Positions 7,364 to 10,471 of a DNA stretch of 10,471 nucleotides are shown here, in pieces. Positions within the stretch are counted from its first letter, which is position 1. Every line of letters begins with the position of its first letter. Under the pieces are notes generated by a model. That model was not told the origin of the DNA. It did not search any database and saw nothing but the letters and a program-made list of their open reading frames with translations. Source of the stretch: Willaertia magna (lineage: Eukaryota; Heterolobosea; Eutetramitea; Acrasida; Naegleriidae). A program made the translations under genes and the position numbers. Location: the NCBI GenBank assembly GCA_902984215.1, contig CADWAF010000064.1:1-10471 (forward strand), in the 5' to 3' direction.

Positions 7364-7970
7364 TTATAAAAATGAAATTAAATTAAATTCTAATCCTATT
7401 TCATTAGTATAAAAAAGTAATTATTTATTTATTGGATGTGATAATAATATTATTTATAAATATAATTTAAATACTTTACAATTAATTAATGAAATTAAAA
7501 GTAATGAAAATTATAAATTTAATTATATTTATGGAATGACTTGTGATGGAGATAATAATTTATATATTTGCAATAACAATAGTAAAGAAATTATTATTTT
7601 AAATGAAAATAATGAGTTTATTAGAAAATTTAAAATAAACTTAAATCCTAGAAGAATTTTAATTAATAATAAAGATCAAATTATAATTACTTGTTACGGA
7701 AGTAAAATTTTAATTTATGATAAATTAGGAAATTTTATTTCAAAAGTTAAGTTACATATTTCAAATTTATATGGAATTATTAATGATAACAATGATAATT
7801 ATATTATTTGTGACTATGAAAATAAATTATTGGTACTGGATAATAATTTTAAATTAAAAAAAGAATTTAATAAAAATTTAAAGAATCCAATTGGAATTAC
7901 TTTAAATAAAGAAAATAATCAAATTTATATTGTTGAAGATAATGGACATTGTTGTAAATTATTTAAATAA
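7320..7970 (+). pseudogene. NHL-type beta-propeller gene, broken by an in-frame stop
   Basis: The frame ending at 7970 is open from 7413 and has its first ATG at 7536, giving 144 residues. The same frame continues upstream across the TAA at 7410-7412 with the same repeat character: NRILILDNLLNYKNEIKLNS before it and KSNYLFIGCDNNIIYKYNL after it. Blades recur about every 40-45 residues with NHL-like cores such as DGDNNLYICNNNSKEIIIL and YDKLGNFISKVKL; about four and a half are visible, fewer than the six of a closed propeller. So the 7536 ATG is probably an internal codon of a longer, decayed gene. An intron with an acceptor AG at 7416-7417 would also remove the stop, but no convincing donor is seen. 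Base composition is more A/T-extreme than in the neighbouring genes. Confidence 0.65.
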
Positions 7971-8233
7971 ATTATTGTTTACGTTAAGTTTGAATTGTAA
8001 AATTGAATAATTTTGTTGCTGTAAATAATGATTATTTAAAGGGTTTACACATAAATACGCACTAAGCCATAACATAGTGCATGTTTTTAAAACATATACC
8101 TAAAGAAAGCATGCAAGTTATTATTTTTGATTCACTGTTTAAAGCTTTGTCAGTGCCAGAAAATAAATCAACTCAACTAATGACCCACTGTCGAATTTAG
8201 TTTTTTTTCGGCTTTGGTCGGAAAACCAAGCAA

Positions 8234-8247
8234 GTTGCTATAGTAAC
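8234..8247. promoter_or_regulatory. RFX X-box-like site GTTGCTATAGTAAC upstream of a ciliary gene
   Basis: The 14-mer is two near-symmetrical half-sites, GTTGCT and AGTAAC, around a central AT. It fits the published X-box form GTTNCY-AT-RGNAAC bound by RFX/DAF-19 factors, which activate ciliary genes in animals. It lies 280 bases upstream of the CFAP298 start codon, as expected of a ciliary-gene regulator. The match is visible; binding by an RFX protein in this organism is inferred. Confidence 0.6.
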
Positions 8248-8266
8248 GACCGTAAATGATAGAAAA

Positions 8267-8277
8267 TTTTGGCGCGC
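8267..8277. promoter_or_regulatory. TTTTGGCGCGC, E2F/DP-like site
   Basis: It contains TTTGGCGC, an exact match to the E2F/DP consensus TTTSSCGC. It lies 20 bases after the X-box-like site and about 250 bases upstream of CFAP298. TTGGCGCGC is shared with the HPRT promoter (2967-2975). GC-only words this long are rare in this DNA. Confidence 0.45.
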
Positions 8278-8526
8278 ATTTTTATGGCGCTTTACTAATT
8301 GTTTGTATTTATGTCACCTCTTATTTAAACTAAATAAATAACTGTCCTTTTAGTTAATTCTTAGGTAAATTGCACCTGAAAAAATTAAGAAGGAATTTAA
8401 TAAAGCTTTATATAAACTTAATTCTTCGTCGTTCGATTGATTGTCGTTATTTAATTTTCTTCTAAGAACGAAAAGGTTATCTTTTTGATTGTTTCATTAA
8501 TTATGTAATAGTTTAGATCAAAAAAA

Positions 8527-8913
8527 ATGGTTTTGTTAAAACTAAAGCAAAGTGATAAGGATATCTTTTTAATTGAGGAACCTCATGATTCGGAATTGAA
8601 TATTGTTATAAGAAATGTTGTAAATTTGTATAACTTAAGAATAAAACTTAAACTAATGATAACAGAACTTGAAAGATTAAGAGATAAGGGTCCAATCATA
8701 AACAGTACAAATAACGAAGATTGTATTTCAACACAACTCCAAGTACTTTCCTTAAAAGAAGAAGAAGAAGAAGAATACAATAATGACGAACCAAAATATG
8801 CAGGACGTAAGTACAGCCTTATTATTCCTTTATTATTCTAATTACAGCCTTGCTTCCTTTCCTTCTTAAACAAACAACAACCTTCACTTACCTTTAGCCA
8901 TTAAGGATGAAAA
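8527..8913 (+). CDS. CFAP298: CFAP298 exon 1, intron 1 and the first 16 bases of exon 2 (N-terminal part, broken off)
   Basis: Exon 1 (8527-8806) encodes MVLLKLKQSDKDIFLIEEP..., aligning with the start of human CFAP298 (MVLLHVKRGDESQFLLQAP) and with its NLYNLRIKLKLMITELERL helix. An EEEEEE run encoded by GAA repeats (8757-8774) is extra relative to human. A GTAAGT donor at 8807 ends the exon in phase 1. The intron runs to CTTTAG at 8897 (91 bases). Earlier AGs fail; splicing at 8847, for example, runs into a stop. Exon 2 then starts at 8898, but after 16 bases it meets an A run and the IDH start codon at 8918, so this copy has no C-terminal part. The missing exons are at 13-642, where the sequence resumes from the identical 28 bases in the right phase. 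Confidence 0.92.
8886..8913 (+). repeat. 28-base direct repeat, right copy
   Basis: It is identical to 1-28. It spans the end of CFAP298 intron 1 and the first 16 bases of exon 2. Its last four A's merge into a nine-A run (8910-8918) that leads straight into the IDH ATG, so the breakpoint sits in a homopolymer, where illegitimate joining or chimeric assembly is easy. Confidence 0.95.
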
Positions 8914-8917
8914 AAAA

Positions 8918-10171
8918 ATGTTACGTAGAAGTGTAAAACTCATTCAAAAAAATAATAGCCTTCCAAGCCTTTTCTGTTCATCTCAAACAAGATTTTTCTC
9001 CACTAATCAAGTATGTGAAAAAACAAAGGCTACCCTTTTCCCAGGTCATGGTATTGGTAGGTACAAACGATTTATAAAATATTAAAGACTTTTATATAAA
9101 TAATTATTTAAATAATTAAACATTAAATTTATAAAAAGGTCCTGAAATTTCAGCAGCTGTTGTTAAAATTTTAGATGCAGCTGGAGCAGATATTGAATGG
9201 GAAACTCATGATATTGGTATTCCAGTTCCAGGAAGTACCGAATTAATCTCACCTGAAGCATTAGAAAGTGTAAGAAGAAATAAAGTAGGTTTAAAAGGTC
9301 CATTAGAAACACCTATTGGTAAAGGTTATAGATCATTAAATATTACATTAAGACAAGCTTTAGAACTTTATGCAAATGTACGTCCTGCAGTTAGTATTCC
9401 TGCAATTAAAACTGGTTATCCACATTTAGATGTTGTTGTAGTTAGAGAAAATACTGAAGGTGAATATTCCGGATTAGAACATGAAGTTGTTCCTGGTGTT
9501 GTTGAATCTTTAAAAGTTATTACTCAAAAGTCTTCTATGCGTATTGCGGAATATGCATTTAAATATGCTTCTGAAAATAAGAGAAAGAAAGTTACAGCAG
9601 TTCATAAGGCTAACATGTAAGTAATTATTATTATGGATCGGAAGATAACAATTATGCAATTTTAATTATTATTTCTTAACAATATAGTCAAAAGATGAGT
9701 GATGGTTTGTTCTTAGAATGTTGTAGAGAAGTTGCAAAGAGATATCCAAATATTAAATATGAAGAAGTTATCGTAGATGCATGTTGTATGAAGATTGTAC
9801 GTTATCCTCAAGAATTTGACGTTTGTGTGACTCCAAATCTTTATGGTGATATCTTATCTGATTTATGTGCTGGTTTAATTGGTGGATTAGGTTTAACACC
9901 AAGTGGTAATTATGGTGAAGTTGCTAGCGTTTTTGAAGCTGTACATGGTACTGCACCTGATATTGCAGGACAAGATAAAGCTAATCCAACTGCTCTTTTA
10001 TTAAGTGGTTTAATGATGTTAAGACATTTAAAGATGTACGATGTTGCAGATCGTATTGAAAAGAGTGTAATGAAGGTTTTAGCTGAAGGTAAGGTTTTAA
10101 CTGGAGATTTAGGTGGTAAGGCAAAATGTTCAGAATATACTGCTGAAATTATTAGAAATTTAGGTAAATAA
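8918..10171 (+). CDS. IDH3A: NAD-dependent isocitrate dehydrogenase, catalytic (alpha-like) subunit, mitochondrial, three exons
   Basis: The enzyme oxidises isocitrate to 2-oxoglutarate with NAD+ in the mitochondrial TCA cycle. Exons are 8918-9056, 9139-9616 and 9688-10171. The introns are 9057-9138 (GTAGGT...AAAAG, phase 1) and 9617-9687 (GTAAGT...TATAG, phase 2); splicing restores GHGIGPEIS and HKANIQKMSDG. The product has 366 residues, as in human IDH3A. Residues 1-30 ([10 protein letters not shown]...RFFSTN) form a basic, Ser-rich presequence. Family blocks are [39 protein letters not shown] (catalytic Tyr), VTAVHKANI (catalytic Lys), [13 protein letters not shown] (metal-binding Asp pair) and [10 protein letters not shown]. 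The kept Asp pair and PSGNYGE favour a catalytic over a regulatory subunit. The usual PGDGIGPE reads PGHGIGPE (CAT at 9047-9049). No promoter of its own is visible: only four bases separate its ATG from the CFAP298 fragment. Confidence 0.94.
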
Positions 10172-10273
10172 ATTATTTTTTTTGTAAAGAATAAAATTGT
10201 AATAAAATTATTATTTATAGTAAATTCTTTGTAATCTTTATATTTACTTTATTAACACTTAATAATATACAAA
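10172..10273. other. AT-rich spacer between convergent genes
   Basis: The 3' ends of the IDH gene (+) and the partial gene at the right edge (-) meet here. The spacer is almost entirely A/T with AATAAA-like words (for example just after the IDH stop), consistent with polyadenylation signals for both. Nothing else is visible. Confidence 0.5.
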
Positions 10274-10471
10274 TTATTTTTTATATAATGTTTCTCTATA
10301 ATATTGTTGTAAAGCTTTTCTAGAAGCAGGACTATCTTCTTTTAAATTAATATGACTAGAAAAATGTCCTTCATTAATACCATACTTTTTACAAAAATCT
10401 CTTTGTGTATCTTTCCAATTCTTTCTAAAATAATTTATCAATTCCTTTCCATCAATTACTTCTTCTTCTTC
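10274..10471 (-). CDS. C-terminal fragment of an unrecognised protein with a helix-turn-helix-like segment (runs off the window)
   Basis: Read leftwards from the window edge there are 65 open codons ending at the TAA at 10276-10274. The fragment starts in a Glu run (GAA repeats), then VIDGKELINYFRKNWKDTQR, DFCKKYGINEGHFSSHINLK, EDSPASRKALQQYYRE and TLYKK. The segment TQRDFCKKYGINEGHFSSHI has the spacing of a helix-turn-helix (helix, Gly-containing turn, recognition helix). The SPASRKALQQYY tail resembles helices after such motifs in protist proteins whose family I cannot name. The codon pattern and conserved-looking aromatic residues make it more credible than a random frame. The N-terminal part lies beyond 10471; the sequence stops inside a simple GAA repeat, a common place for contigs to break. 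Confidence 0.6.
   Translation of the reverse strand, partial: EEEEVIDGKELINYFRKNWKDTQRDFCKKYGINEGHFSSHINLKEDSPASRKALQQYYRETLYKK

Larger units (their letters stand above)
6980..7970. repeat. Diverged head-to-head inverted duplication of a propeller gene segment
   Basis: The left arm (about 6980-7333, read on -) and the right arm (about 7629-7970, read on +) encode the same three C-terminal propeller blades, ending at a TAA in both cases. The arms are similar at base level over roughly 340-350 bases, with long identical stretches broken by substitutions and small indels. A spacer of about 295 bases carries the more N-terminal blades of the rightward copy only. The pattern implies duplication with inversion of the gene's 3' part, followed by divergence. 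I see no target-site duplications or transposon termini. Confidence 0.8.
7971..8526. promoter_or_regulatory. CFAP298 upstream region
   Basis: This 556-base region in front of CFAP298 exon 1 has no coding frame. It is less AT-rich than the other spacers. From left to right it has a CACTA...TAGTG inverted repeat (about 8059-8078), a long T run followed by an imperfect CTTTGGT/ACCAAG hairpin (about 8212-8231), the X-box-like site at 8234-8247, the E2F-like site at 8267-8277 and a second GGCGC about 10 bases further on (8286-8290). The leader just before the ATG is A-rich (AAAAAAATGG). Confidence 0.6.

Noticed and set aside
6980..7970. The inverted repeat as a transposon or MITE
   Set aside because: The arms encode propeller blades ending at matched stop codons, not transposase or terminal repeats, and no target-site duplication is seen.
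8583..8780. 65-residue leftward frame
   Set aside because: Antisense shadow of CFAP298 exon 1, with a Ser run from the GAA repeat.
13..8806. CFAP298 as a trans-spliced or back-spliced split gene
   Set aside because: Possible but not favoured: the 28 bases shared on both sides of the break are explained by circular/tandem structure or an assembly join, whereas trans-splicing would not need duplicated exon sequence.
9695..10171. IDH as a short 158-residue protein starting at 9695
   Set aside because: That ATG is internal to exon 3; two upstream exons with matching phase complete the enzyme.
1..10471. CRISPR array, prokaryotic operon, rRNA or defence system
   Set aside because: No spaced direct repeats, no ribosome-binding sites and no prokaryotic gene layout; the introns mark this as eukaryotic nuclear DNA.

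Overview
The window is nuclear DNA from an AT-rich, compact eukaryotic genome, probably a free-living protist with both mitochondria and cilia/flagella. Evidence: seven GT-AG introns of 48-106 bases, mostly with a GTAAGT donor, interrupt recognisable eukaryotic genes. A ciliary assembly factor (CFAP298) points to a flagellated stage. A mitochondrial import co-chaperone (PAM18/TIM14) and an NAD-dependent isocitrate dehydrogenase with a presequence point to a respiring mitochondrion. Asparagine-rich low-complexity tracts and A/T-dense spacers recall amoebozoans and heteroloboseans, but dictyostelids lack cilia. The exact lineage cannot be fixed from this window. Its odd length and its ends suggest that it is a whole assembly contig.

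Layout from left to right: the 3' part of CFAP298 (+); a promoter-type spacer; an Asn-rich protein with two membrane segments (+); PAM18/TIM14 (-); a spacer with a GC-rich TTGGCGCGC site; a hypoxanthine phosphoribosyltransferase with one intron (+); an unknown membrane protein with a 13-base first exon (-); a membrane-anchored class II cyclic-nucleotide phosphodiesterase (+), whose start codon lies only 59 bases from that of the previous gene; an SLC66A2/PQLC1-type PQ-loop protein with one intron (-); two decayed NHL-type beta-propeller fragments arranged head to head as a diverged inverted repeat; a 556-base promoter region with an RFX X-box-like site and an E2F-like site; the 5' exon of CFAP298 (+); a complete three-exon NAD-IDH gene (+); and the C-terminal end of an unrecognised helix-turn-helix-like protein (-) that runs off the right edge.

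The most striking observation is that CFAP298 is cut in two and circularly permuted. Exon 1 lies at 8527-8806, and exons 2 and 3 lie at the left edge (13-642). A perfect 28-base direct repeat (1-28 and 8886-8913), spanning the intron-1 acceptor and the start of exon 2, marks where the two halves would join. Joining them there restores a phase-consistent 276-residue protein, close to the usual length for the family. So either bases 1-8885 form a circle or tandem unit, or the join to the IDH gene is a rearrangement or an assembly/amplification chimera. The genes are otherwise ordinary housekeeping and signalling genes in mixed orientation, and I see no operon-like functional system.
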